DNA of 64,000 nucleotides from Watersipora subatra. Taxonomy: Eukaryota; Bryozoa; Gymnolaemata; Cheilostomatida; Watersiporidae. Position 1 is the first letter of the stretch. Every line of letters begins with the position of its first letter. Below are positions 1-10,650 of the stretch, in pieces. The DNA lies in the NCBI RefSeq assembly GCF_963576615.1, contig NC_088714.1:36311143-36375142 (forward strand). Direction: 5' to 3'. The translations under genes and the position numbers were made by a program. Under the pieces are notes generated by a model that was not told the origin of the DNA, did no database searches, and saw nothing but the letters and a program-made list of their open reading frames with translations.

Positions 1-66
1 AGAATCAACCCAAAAAGCACCCCGAACATCTACCTCTTCGAAGAATCCAGCAGTTCAGTCGACAGG
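1..66 (+). CDS. Internal exon (5' end outside window) of unidentified gene A
   Basis: The first bases are open in all three frames and end at a good donor (CGACAG|GTAGGC). Only the frame that leaves one base (G) joins in phase to the acceptor at 3671, where G+CC makes an Ala codon. In that frame the peptide is rich in Ser, Thr and Pro, like the start of the terminal exon. No domain is recognised. The exon is inferred from splice signals and phase, and its true start lies outside the window. Confidence 0.45.
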
Positions 67-553
67 TAGGCCCTACAGAAAACCGCAACTCTGAAAAATC
101 TGATTATGCTATTAGAACATAAACTCAATAATCTAGTTAAGCTGAGCTTTTTTATCAAAACAGAAGAAGATAAAAGGCTCTTTTGACTATGTTTAAATGA
201 AGTTGTTGCAGAATTTGAGTAACGGAGCAGATAACTCCTAAACTACAGATTCGAGGTGAATATTGGTACAAGTTAAGAAAAGCATGGATAGACAAAAGCC
301 ATAGTTAATTAATACAGGCTAGTTTGCTGCAGACTAAACACCATAGACTTAGGTGATGACAAAGATAGCCAAAGTTCTTAGTTCAATATTTGTACCCCAG
401 GTTATCTTTCATTATGTAAAATGACTGCCGTTATGCTATCAGTAGCTAGTTTCTTTACTTACTTACTTGTAATTCTGTACACTAGGTAAGATTCATCTAT
501 TAGGCTAGGTTTGTTAGACAAGACTTGTAGGCTATTATTTTGCATTATGTTAA

Positions 554-1447
554 AGGTTTACTTGCAACAAAATTCGTATTACAGTTATTTAGTATCACAA
601 GATTCACCATGTCTTACACTGCTGTGTTGTAGGTGCAAAATAATTATGTGGAAATGTGATTACAAGCTTTTAAAAGCTCAAAAACGAACAGTTAATCGTA
701 GCCATCACAAAAACGCCGTGGTGTGGAATCTCTTTATTTTGGTGACGCTCTCAAACATTTTGGTCATTGTTTTGACACGGGATGTTATCCCGTGAATTGA
801 AAGGCCAATAAAAGGCTCAATACAAAATGTCTCATAGCACTAGTTTATGACAAACACCTCGGGTTTTACCGATAAGCCTGTATCAAATATAGATACTCGC
901 TACTTTACAGTTTTGTTTCAGCTTGGTCTAATCGTCTAGTCGTAATCTTATCATGTGACCCATACTTCCTGCCAAATGGCACAAACAATTTCTGCGGCAT
1001 TTTTCAACTATTACAGGTGACCAACATGCGTGTCATGTGTATCAGAGGATGATATTCACTCCTTCGAGCTAAGCTTAAAAATTTAGACAAATTTTTACGG
1101 TAGGTTTTGAGATATCAGTGCTCAAAGTGACAGCATTAGAATGATGATGAAATAGATGCGCAAAGACAATAGGCATGGTTTTATTGAATATGTGAAGTAT
1201 ATTTGTGAAAACATTTCTCTGAAAGAGGTTGCATAAAAGTGTAAACAGAAGCCATGGTGTTCAATTACATCTCATTTGAGGAATTCTGGAAAGGGATTCA
1301 GATCTACGGCATTTTTGTGATGGCTGCGGTTAACTGTTCCTTTTTGGGCATTTCCACATACTTTGCACCTACAACACAGCAGAGTGAGACATGGTGAATC
1401 TTTTGGTACCAAATAACTGTAATGTGAATATTTTTGCAAGTCAACCT
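554..1447 (+). mobile_element. piggyBac-type MITE, copy 1 (TTAA target duplication)
   Basis: An 894-bp non-coding element bounded by TTAA on both sides (550-553 and 1448-1451). It starts AGGTT and ends AACCT, and its two ends are long inverted repeats of well over 100 bp. Related copies with TTAA or near-TTAA borders occur at 6171, 49886 and 57322, with partial copies at 51498 and 63145. TTAA duplication is the signature of piggyBac transposases, so this is probably a non-autonomous derivative. The ORFs inside (511-795 +, 1272-1487 -) are the two inverted arms read as protein. Confidence 0.8.
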
Positions 1448-1510
1448 TTAAGCAGTAACACATGTATGTTATGCAATAATCAATCAATGATGCAATTAAT
1501 TAATTAAGGA

Positions 1511-3516
1511 TAAGCACAGACTAGGGTGAGCACAGACTAGGGTAAGCGCAGACTAGGGTAAGCGCAGACTAGGGTGAGCGCAGACTAGAGTAAGCAGCAG
1601 ACTAGGGTAAGTGCAGACTAGGGTAAGCGCAGACTAGAGTAAGCGCAGACTAAGGTAAGAGCAGACTAGGGTAAGCGCAGACTAGGGTGAGCGCAGACTA
1701 GAGTAAGCGCAGACTAGGGTGAGCGCAGACTAGAGTAAGCGCAGACTAGGGTGAGCGCAGACTAGGGTAAGCGCAGACTAGGGTAAGCGCAGACTAAGGT
1801 AAGAGCAGACTAGGGTAAGCGCAGACTAGGGTAAGCGCAGACTAAGGTAAGAGCAGACTAGGGTAAGCGCAGACTAGGGTAAGAGCAGACTAGGGTAAGC
1901 GCAGACTAGGGTAAGTGCAGACTAAGGTAAGAGCAGACTAGGGTAAGCGCAGACTAGGGTGAGCGCAGACTAGGGTGAGCGCAGACTAGAGTAAGTGCAG
2001 ACTAGGGTGAGCGCAGACTAGGGTAAGCGCAGACTAGGGTAAGCGCAGACTAAAGTAAGAGCAGGCTAGGGTAAGCGCAGACTAAGGTAAGAGCAGACTA
2101 GGGTAAGCGCAGACTAAGGTAAGCGCAGACTAGGGTAAGCGCAGACTAAGGTAAGCGCAGACTAGGGTAAGCGCAGACTAGGGTAAGAGCAGACTAAGGT
2201 AAGAGCAGACTAAGGTAAGCGCAGACTAGGGTAAGAGCAAACTAGGGCAAGCGGAGACTAAGGTAAGAGCAGACTAGGGCAAGCGCAGACTAAGGTAAGA
2301 GCAGACTAGGGTAAGCGCAGACTAGGGTAAGCGCAGACTAGGGTAAGCGCAGACTAAGGTAAGCGCAGACTAAGGTAAGAGCAGACTAGGGTAAGCGCAG
2401 ACTAAGGTAAGAGCAGACTAGGGTAAGCGCAGACTAGGGTAAGAGCAGACTAGGGTAAGCGCAGACTAGGGTAAGCACAGACTAGGGTAAGAGCAGACTA
2501 AGGTAAGAGCAGACTAAGGTAAGCGCAGACTAAGGTAAGCGCAGACTAGGGTAAGCGCAGACTAAGGTAAGAGCAGACTAGGGCAAGCGCAGACTAAGGT
2601 AAGAGCAGACTAGGGTAAGCGCAGACTAAGGTAAGAGCAGACTAGGGTAAGCGCAGACTAAGGTAAGCGCAGACTAGGGTAAGCGCAGACTAAGGTAAGC
2701 GCAGACTAGGGTAAGCGCAGACTAGGGTAAGAGCAGACTAAGGTAAGAGCAGACTAAGGTAAGCGCAGACTAGGGTAAGAGCAAACTAGGGCAAGCGCAG
2801 ACTAAGGTAAGAGCAGACTAGGGCAAGCGCAGACTAAGGTAAGAGCAGACTAGGGTAAGCGCAGACTAAGGTAAGAGCAGACTAGGGTAAGCGCAGACTA
2901 AGGTAAGAGCAGACTAGGGTGAGCGCAGACTAAGGTAAGCGCAGACTAGGGTAAGTGCAGACTAGGGTAAGCGCAGACTAGGGTAAGCGCAGACTAGGGT
3001 AAGCGCAGACTAGGGTAAGCGCAGACTAAGGTAAGCGCAGACTAGGGTAAGAGCAGACTAGGGTAAGCGCAGACTAAGGTAAGCGCAAACTAGGGTAAGC
3101 GCAGACTAAGGTAAGAGCAGACTAGGGTAAGCGCAGACCAAAGTAAGAGCAGACTAGGGTAAGCGCAGACCAAGGTAAGAGCAGACTAGGGTAAGCGCAG
3201 ACTAAGGTAAGCGCAGACTAGGGTAAGCGCAGACTAAGGTAAGCGCAGACTAGGGTAAGCGCAGACTAGGGTAAGAGCAAACTAGGGCAAGCGCAGACTA
3301 AGGTAAGAGCAGACTAGGGTAAGCGCAGACTAAGGTAAGAGCAGACTAGGGTAAGCGCAGATTAGGGTAAGAGCAGACTAAGGTAAGAGCAGACTAGGGT
3401 AAGCGCAGACTAAGGTAAGCGCAGACTAGGGTAAGCGCAGACTAAGGTAAGAGCAGACTAGGGTAAGCGCAGACTAGGGTAAGAGCAGACTAGGGTAAAA
3501 GCAGACTAGGGTAAGC
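1511..3516 (+). repeat. 16-bp minisatellite (unit AGACTAGGGTAAGCGC), about 125 copies
   Basis: A head-to-tail array of a 16-bp unit with two main variants, ACTAGGGTAAG and ACTAAGGTAAG, and GCGC/GAGC alternation. It lies inside the intron of gene A on the sense strand. Almost every unit carries GGTAAG, the core of a 5' splice site. Variants are interspersed rather than segregated, which suggests repeated unequal exchange or conversion. Confidence 0.95.
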
Positions 3517-3670
3517 TAAAAGTCTAGTCCTTCAATTAGATGAGTGCAAGGAACTCACACATTCTTGTGCAGCTAATTATTGTTTTCAGCTGAATAAACT
3601 TTGAACTGCATGCATTCTACTAGCTTTACTAATAGATTCATCAAAGTATATATTTTTTGTCTATTGTAGC

Positions 3671-4022
3671 CAATTCAGACTTTAAAAAGTCTTTGATATT
3701 AAAAAAGATGATTCGCTGGAAGCATGGTGCCAAAAAGCGTTGTGACAAAGTATCACTCTTAGAGGAAACAACCCCAACACAATCTCAAGAACTGTTGACA
3801 ACCAATTTAGAAACTCCATCAGGAAGTGACAGTCTCAACAGATCGAGTTATAGTTCACCCTCGATGTTAGAATTTTTAGATGACGAGGTTGATAACAATG
3901 ACAATGAAGTTTGCGGAGTTTTTGAACAAAGTTGTGCATTTGATCTTGACATTTTGCATAATTTTTCCGATTCCCTTATTGAACGATTTAACACTGTTTT
4001 GAAAACAGCTAATGCTACATAA
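3671..4022 (+). CDS. Terminal coding exon of unidentified gene A
   Basis: A pyrimidine-rich acceptor (TTTTTTGTCTATTGTAG) opens a frame of about 117 codons ending in TAA at 4020-4022. The peptide begins with a basic stretch (about 25 residues rich in Lys and Arg, including KKMIRWKHGAKKR), passes through a Ser/Thr-rich linker, then an acidic run (FLDDEVDNNDNEV), and ends with an amphipathic segment (HNFSDSLIERFNTVLKT). It looks like the disordered C-terminus of a larger protein. No family is recognised. The codon mix is unlike the surrounding repeats, and a poly(A) signal follows 200 bases later, both of which support a real exon. The rest of the gene lies upstream of the window. Confidence 0.55.
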
Positions 4023-4222
4023 CTAATGCTAACCTCTGGTAAATATTTGTATATTATGTTATATTACTTTCCTCGCTTTATCAGCTCTAACATTTTCATA
4101 CTTATTTTATAATTATAACTACACAGAAGTTAATCAAGAAATCAAGATATAGTTTTTGATACCAATATATAATTTTTTATACCAATATATAGTTTTGAAT
4201 GGTTAAAATATATTCAACTCAC

Positions 4223-4228
4223 AATAAA
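4223..4228 (+). terminator. Poly(A) signal AATAAA of gene A
   Basis: A canonical AATAAA lies 200 bases after the stop codon of the terminal exon, in AT-rich sequence typical of a 3' UTR. The 3' UTR would then run from 4023 to about 4245. An extra AATAAA-like site at 4775 is possible but farther away. Confidence 0.5.
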
Positions 4229-4245
4229 GACTTTTACTGAAGTAT

Positions 4246-5180
4246 TAGGATTTATCAAGTGTGATCAACATTACAAAGAATTTTGACTGTAGTGATCGCC
4301 TTTCACCACTAGACCTTTTTAGCTGTTTTATGTTAAAATCAGAGAACCAATTTGGTTATGTTGGTTGGTGTCACTGTGAGTAGACGCTGTAAATACTATG
4401 AAATAGCAAGCATTTGTTAAAACTTATTCGGTGGTTGTATAGGTGACTTTTGCTTTGGTTATTGCTCACAATAGCATCAAAATGCTGAATTATGAACTTT
4501 TGTGAGTCAAAGTATATGAAAAGGAATGCTGATTATCTAAAAAGGGTAACAGTCTCTATTTTATAGTTATGCAATCATTTCAAATCTGAATAAAACATTG
4601 ACTATGTTTCTATTAGTCTTCCAGTTTCCCTCAACTACTTTAAATAGCCTGAAACTGCTGACCATGTATAAGAGAGGTTTTTTCATGCATTTGTAATGCT
4701 CATATATAGTGCGCATTTCTGCCTAAAACTGCAACATTGTATCACATTGATGTAGAGCATTATGAATGTTATTTTAAATAAATAGTCATCTAGAAGGTAT
4801 CTAACTTTTAACAAAAATATTATTAAGTACATGGTTGTTAATAGATATTTGTAGTAGGGAAGTCTAATAGTCTCACTAGCAGGACAAAATGAGACCTTGT
4901 TTTATCTTGTATGCATGAATAAAATCCTGTAAAGCTATATAAAGCCTCTTCTATTCATAATTACCATAATTGTGTTCACCCTATAAATCGTCTATAAACC
5001 TATTTTACATCTATAGAAGTATTACGGTTTTGCATAATTTTAAATGCGGGTTGATTTTTTCCTCTCTCTGTCAATAGATAGAGTTATGCTTTTCTAGCAA
5101 ATGTATTTGTAAATGCTAATGTGCTACCTTGTCTCTAGTTTTTAGCTATCTAACAGTTCCTTTTGCTAATATTATATTTG
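4246..5180. other. Intergenic stretch without recognised features
   Basis: AT-rich sequence after the 3' end of gene A. I see no splice-supported exon, RNA gene or repeat family in it. Confidence 0.5.
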
Positions 5181-5183
5181 TTT

Positions 5184-5521
5184 TTATCTCATTATTTCAT
5201 CTTTTTATTCTCTCATCTCTGTATTCTCTCATCTCCGTTTTATCTCATCTCTGTATAATCTAAACTCTGTATTCTCTCATCTCTGTATTCTCTCATCTCT
5301 GTATTCTCTCATCTCTGTATTCTCTCATCTCTGTATTATCTCATCTCTGTATTCTCTCATCTCTGTATTCTCTCATCTCCGTATTATCTCATCTCTGTAT
5401 TCTCTCATCTCTGTATTATCTCATCTCTGTATTATCTCATCTCTGCATTATCTCATTTCTGTATTATCTCATCTCTGTATTTTCTCATCTCTGTATTATC
5501 TCATCTCTGTATTATCTCATC
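5184..5521 (+). repeat. 16-bp minisatellite (unit TATTATCTCATCTCTG), left part
   Basis: About 20 copies of a 16-bp pyrimidine-rich unit, the same unit as at 8018-9627. The two parts are separated by the transposon at 5575-8017. A non-repeat spacer of about 50 bp at 5522-5574 (containing GAGATGAGAGAATTTTCAA) recurs at 8093-8148, so the array has internal higher-order structure. Confidence 0.93.
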
Positions 5522-6170
5522 TTCTATTAATGAGATGAGAGAATTTTCAATCCTGTATTTCAACTCTGTATTATCCATAGATATAGTAAACCCTAGATAT
5601 GCGAATAATCAAAATAAGTGAGGCCTATTATTAGCATGACGCAACATCATGGTGATGTGCACCGCGAATCAGCTGATCTATTAACTCCTATTGACTTAAC
5701 ACTAAAACCTGCACTATTATTCCATAGTTTGTGCATCTGAGACTGCATATTTTATTGAGAATAAATAAAACTTATATAATGACTTTGGATGAGAAACGCA
5801 AGAATCTTAGACACATGATAATGAATAATACCAATGATTTAGAAGCTTCTATATCATTGCTAATACAAAGAGTGACCGAATAGAAATTAAACTAATAACG
5901 AACTAATGAATCAAATGAGATTTAGAAGCAGTTAAGCTGGACCACTGTATTAAACACTCATTAGACATAACTGAAAATAACTGGACGAGATTGGGTCTAA
6001 GGTTGGTTGAACTAGATTCCTGCTTTGAAGTGGCATAGTGTATTCTGATTTTAATATAACGATTCACTATAGTTTTGAGTAGACCGTTGGCATGCACTGT
6101 GCATGTAAAACCTTGATTGAGGTTATGTAATAAGACATATATGTTATTGTCTGTGATGTTACTTGTTTAA

Positions 6171-7048
6171 AGGTTGACTTGCAACAAAATTCACATTACA
6201 ATTATTTGGTATCATAAGATTCACCATGTCTTATTCTGTTGTGTTGTAAGTGCAAAATATATGGGAATGTGATTGCAAGCTCTTAAAAGCTAAAAAACAA
6301 ACAGTTAATCGCAGCCACACGAGACCGCCGTAGTTTGGATTCGCTTTCCAAAACGGCTCAAATGGGACATAGTTGTTATAGGATGGTTTTTATTTACACT
6401 TTCACGCAACCTAATTCGTCAAAATATTCTCACAAATATACTTCACGCATTCAATAAAACTATGTCTGTTGTTCTTACCCGTCTGTTTTATTGTCATTGT
6501 AATGCTGTCACTTTTAGCACTGATATCTTTTAACTTACCGTAAAAATCGTTAAACTTTTTAACCTTAGCTCGAAAGGGTACATATCATTGTCTGATAATC
6601 ATGACGAGCCTGTTGGTTACCTGTGATAATCGAAAAGTGCTGCAAAAATTATTTGCGAAGTATTGGGTCACGTGATCAGATTACGACTTGACGATTCGAT
6701 CAAGCCGAAACAAAACTGTAAAGTAGCGAGCATCTATATTTGATACAGGGTCTTCAGTAAAACCCAAAGTGTTTGTCATTAACTAGTGCTACGATAAGTT
6801 TTATATTGAGCTTTTTATTAGCCTTTCAATTAACGTGAGAACATCACGTGACAAGACGATAACCAAACTGTAATGACTACGTCAGATAAATAAACAGATT
6901 CCAATCTACAGCGGCTTTTTGTTTTTGAGCTTTTAAGAGCTTGTAATCACATTTCCACATATTTGGCATCTACAACACAACAGAGTAAGACCTGGTGAAT
7001 CTTTTGATACCAAATAACTGTAATGTGAATTTTGTTGCAAGTCAGCCT
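6171..7048 (-). mobile_element. piggyBac-type MITE, copy 2, nested in the P-like element
   Basis: Same family as 554-1447 but in the opposite orientation. The left border is TTAA (6167-6170). The right border has drifted to TTAAA. Inverted arms of over 100 bp end in AAGGTTGACTTGCAAC. Internal sequence (for example the GTTTGTCATTAACTAGTGCTACG region) matches copies 1, 3 and 5 in reverse. Confidence 0.78.
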
Positions 7049-7135
7049 TAAAGCTCTTTGTGGGATACCATAGCTCTCCATGTGTGAACATAAGTACTTT
7101 TCTGCAGCAATACATATTCGACCTTACAATGGTGT

Positions 7136-7799
7136 CACAATTCTTCCTCCGTTTTTAACTGAGATTAGGGTTATGTCATCACTACTTCTACTTCCCACTA
7201 TTTTTACATCGGTCAAGAACTTGATACAGTCATCACATTTGAGTTAGAAAAAATTCCTCATCACCGAACTCTTTATCTTCACCTTCCTCAGCTTTTGTCT
7301 CTTCCTTCTTCTTTTATCTAGCCAGAGAATGTAGCAGGAGTTGGCCAGTTTTTTCAGCCCTTCTCACATCCAGATCAATACAGTTAGCATTGGGATTTGG
7401 TGTGATATCTGCTTTTATGAGCAGTGCTCGAAGTGCAGATCTAAAGCACTGCATATCCAGGTTATTGTTATAGCCACCCTACCTTTTCCACGATAGATCT
7501 ATAGTGGAAAACAGAGTCTCAATGTGATCTTGGTTGATCTGAAAGTTTAGGAAGTAGGTGATGTAAGGGTAGTTGCTGAAAATATATTGAGCAATGTCAT
7601 GTACATATTTGGCTGCTGACTCAAAACCAATGATGAAGGTTTTCCTATTATTTTCAACTAGCAGCTTTCCGCTTGGTGTCTTTAATTGGCATAGATAGCT
7701 TATGATATTGTTGAGAACTTTTTGTTTTGAGTTGAAGTTCTGTCTTGTTATGGACAATTCAGGATATACCTGGGGAGTTGTAGTTACCTCTGGTGACAT
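7136..7799 (-). pseudogene. P-element/THAP9-type transposase fragment, broken
   Basis: Reading the minus strand from 7799 downward, the peptide contains FQINQDHIETLFSTI, then GGYNNN and a frame-shifted ALLIKADITPNPNANC. Nearer 7140 comes a C-x2-C segment (CDDC) followed by ISVKNGGR. P-type transposases have the order 'QD..E..F..IR..GG.NNNP...F..A.R.LL......NC', then C-x2-C and KNRGGL near the C-terminus. An in-frame stop follows DLSWKR and at least one frameshift follows it, so it is non-functional. Only the C-terminal part is left. Identification rests on motif memory, not a search. Confidence 0.6.
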
Positions 7800-8017
7800 T
7801 TCACTAAAAATTTGGTCTTACTGTTACGTTTATGACTTAAAAACTAGTATGACAAGCATGCTCTTACTGCTAAACGTCTTGCTCAATAGAAGGCTCTGAT
7901 GCTGTGATGCACATCACTGTTTCGTAACGTCGTGAAAACAACAGCCAATTATAGGCCTCACTTTTGCTCCTTTGTTATGATAGCTATTCGCCAATCTAGG
8001 GTTTACTATATCTATGG

Positions 8018-9627
8018 TATTATCTCATCTCTGTATTTTCTCATCTCTGTATTATCTCCTTTCTGTATTATCTTATCTCCGTATTATCTTATCTCCTATT
8101 AAGGAGATGAGAGAATTTTCAACCCTGTATTTCAACTCTGTATTATCTCATCTCTGTATTCTCTCATCTCTGTATTATCTCATCTCTGTATTATCTCATC
8201 TCTCTATTATCTCATCTCTCTATTATCTCATCTCTGTATTATCTCATCTCTGTATTATCTCATCTCTGTATTATCTCATCTCTCTATTATCTCATCTTTG
8301 TATTATCTCATCTCTGTATTCTCTCAATTCTGTATTATCTCATCTTTGTATTATCTCATCTATGTATTGTCTCATCTCTGTGTTATCTCATCTCTGTATA
8401 ATCTCATCTCTGTATTGTCTCATCTCTGTATTATCTCATCTCTGTATTATCTCATCTTTGTATTATCTCATCTCTGTATTATCTCATCTCTCTATTATCT
8501 CATCTTTGTATTATCTCATCTCTGTATTCTCTCAACTCTGTATTATCTCATCTCTGTATTATCTCATCTATGTATTGTCTCATCTCTGTATTATCTCATC
8601 TCTGTATTATCTCATCTCTGTATTATCTCATCTCTGTATTATCTCATCTCTGTATTATCTCATCTCTGTATTATCTCATCTCTGTATTATCTCATCTCTG
8701 TATTATCTCATCTCTGTATTATCTCATCTCTGTATTATCTCATCTCTCTATTATCTCATCTTTGTATTATCTCATCTCTGTATTCTCTCAACTCTGTATT
8801 ATCTCATCTCTGTATTATCTCATCTATGTATTGTCTCATCTCTGTATTATCTCATCTCTGTATTATCTCATCTCTGTATTATCTCATCTCTGTATTATCT
8901 CATCTCTGTATTATCTCATCTCTGTATTATCTCATCTCTGTATTATCTCATCTCTGTATTATCTCATCTCTGTATTATCTCATCTCTGTATTATCTCATC
9001 TCTCTATTATCTCATCTTTGTATTATCTCATCTCTGTATTCTCTCAACTCTGTATTATCTCATCTCTGTATTATCTCATCTATGTATTGTCTCATCTCTG
9101 TATTATCTCATCTCTGTATAATCTCATCTCTGTATTGTCTCATCTCTGTATTATCTCATCTCTGTATTATCTCATCTCTGTATTATCTCATCTCTGTATT
9201 ATCTCATCTCTCTATTATCTCATCTTTGTATTATCTCATCTCTGTATTCTCTCAACTCTGTATTATCTCATCTCTGTATTATCGCATCTATGTATTGTCT
9301 CATCTCTGTATTATCTCATCTCTGTATTATCTCATCTCTGTATTATCTCATCTTTGTATTATCTCATCTCTGTATTATCTCATCTCTCTATTATCTCAAC
9401 TCTGTATTATCTCATCTCTGTATTATCTCATTTATGTATTGTCTCATCTCTGTATTATCTCATCTCTGTATAATCTCATCTCTGTATTGTCTCATCTCTG
9501 TATTATCTCATTTCTCTATTATCTCATCTCTGTATTATCTCATCTTTGTATTATCTCATCTCTGTATTATCTCATCTTTGTATTATCTCATCTCTGTATT
9601 CTCTCATCTCTGCATTATCTCATCTCT
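8018..9627 (+). repeat. 16-bp minisatellite (unit TATTATCTCATCTCTG), main array
   Basis: About 100 copies. Variant units (CTCTATTATCTC, CATCTTTGTATT, CTCAACTCTGTATT, CATCTATGTATTGTCTC) recur in the same order several times (for example from 8490, 8745 and 9000), so blocks of about 250 bp were amplified as higher-order units. The 16-bp period gives three long open frames with LISVLSHLCIISSLYY-like repeats. These are arithmetic consequences of a stop-free unit and are not proposed as genes. Confidence 0.95.
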
Positions 9628-10104
9628 GCGGATGCGTCAATTACTGAGTATATTCTTCTCCAACTTTGTGTCTTTCGGTGATCTTCGTGTGCTATAATCT
9701 TTTTTCATAATATTGCTTTTGATGGTTACCATGAGTCACCTTGAATTTTATGAAATAAGTACGACTTTGAGTAACGGCGCTCCTGCTTTTTTTAATATCT
9801 CATTATTCAGGATCTTATCCCTCTATGAAATACCCATAATTCATTGCAAAAGTATCATAGCATATTTTGGTGCCTGCCAGTTTACCTTCTGCCAACATTT
9901 TGTGTCTCAGCACCGTACAGCATAGTTACTAAAATTGTAAACTGATATACCTGATACATCATGTGATTTACACATGATTACTGCTACAGACTCAAGTTAT
10001 CAATTTTTCATCCATTGATTTAGGGTTGTCTATCTTTGACATGATGTCATGATCCAGCTCTTCAGCTACTATACTTTTGAGATATTTATAAGTCTTGCAT
10101 TGTT
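9628..10104. other. Unique sequence without recognised genes
   Basis: Short open frames (for example 9713-9925 +) have no splice support or recognisable family. On the minus strand 9995-10140 is open for about 50 codons ending in TGA near 9993. It could be an alternative terminal exon of the tentative gene at 10105-11598, but the phase does not fit. Confidence 0.4.
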
Positions 10105-10616
10105 TTAATGGTTGTCTAGTGAATGTGGCTGTACATCCTTTGCAGGCTGAGTAAAGTAACCCTATTGCTTAATACAACGCCGTCTGAGAGGGCTTCACTT
10201 ATCGCCTTGCTTACCTGTGTATCTTTATCTTGCATAGGTTTTAGTGATGCTGAAGATTTTTGTGCAGCTGAATTTCCAGAGAGCCTGCCAAAGACTAATT
10301 CTGAACACACTGTTAAATGCTTTACTGAAAATAATATTTAAACATTCAGTGGCTTGTTTTGTTATCTACGAATCGCCTGTAAATTCCTTAGGTAGAAAGC
10401 TATGTCTATTGTATTTATTTGGCTCTTGATTTTGTGCCAAGATCTGATAGTAACTTGTAGGTTACAAATGCATTAAAAAAATTATAAGTGCGAAAGAGAG
10501 ATAGAGAGAAAAAGAAGGGAAGAGAGGGGATAAGAGGGAGAGAAGAGAAAAGCAAGAGAAGAAAGAGGAAGAGAAAGAGGGGAGAAAGAGGGGAGAGAGA
10601 GAAAAGGGGAGAGAGG

Positions 10617-10650
<34 letters not shown>

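Larger units (their letters stand above)
5575..8017 (-). mobile_element. P-element-like DNA transposon remnant with a nested MITE
   Basis: Both ends carry a matching inverted repeat beginning CCATAGATATAGTAAACCC; the similarity fades beyond about 35 bp but resumes in patches. The 16-bp array flanks it on both sides, and TATTAT is present immediately outside each end. The minus strand between 7136 and 7799 encodes broken P-element/THAP9-type transposase sequence. A piggyBac-type MITE (6171-7048) sits within it. P elements normally make 8-bp duplications. Only 6 bp match here, and the host array itself contains that string, so the duplication is uncertain. Confidence 0.65.

Noticed and set aside
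1511..3516. Telomere-like array because units contain TAGGGT
   Set aside because: The period is 16 bp, with other fixed bases between. It is not a TTAGGG array and lies inside an intron.
7479..7799. A separate 106-codon host gene on the minus strand
   Set aside because: It matches P-type transposase motifs, is followed by an in-frame stop and frameshift, and lies inside terminal repeats of a transposon.
8014..9681. A 555-codon membrane-like protein (LSHLCIISSLYY repeats)
   Set aside because: The 16-bp unit simply lacks stops in these frames. Three overlapping frames give the same peptide, which marks a tandem-repeat artefact.
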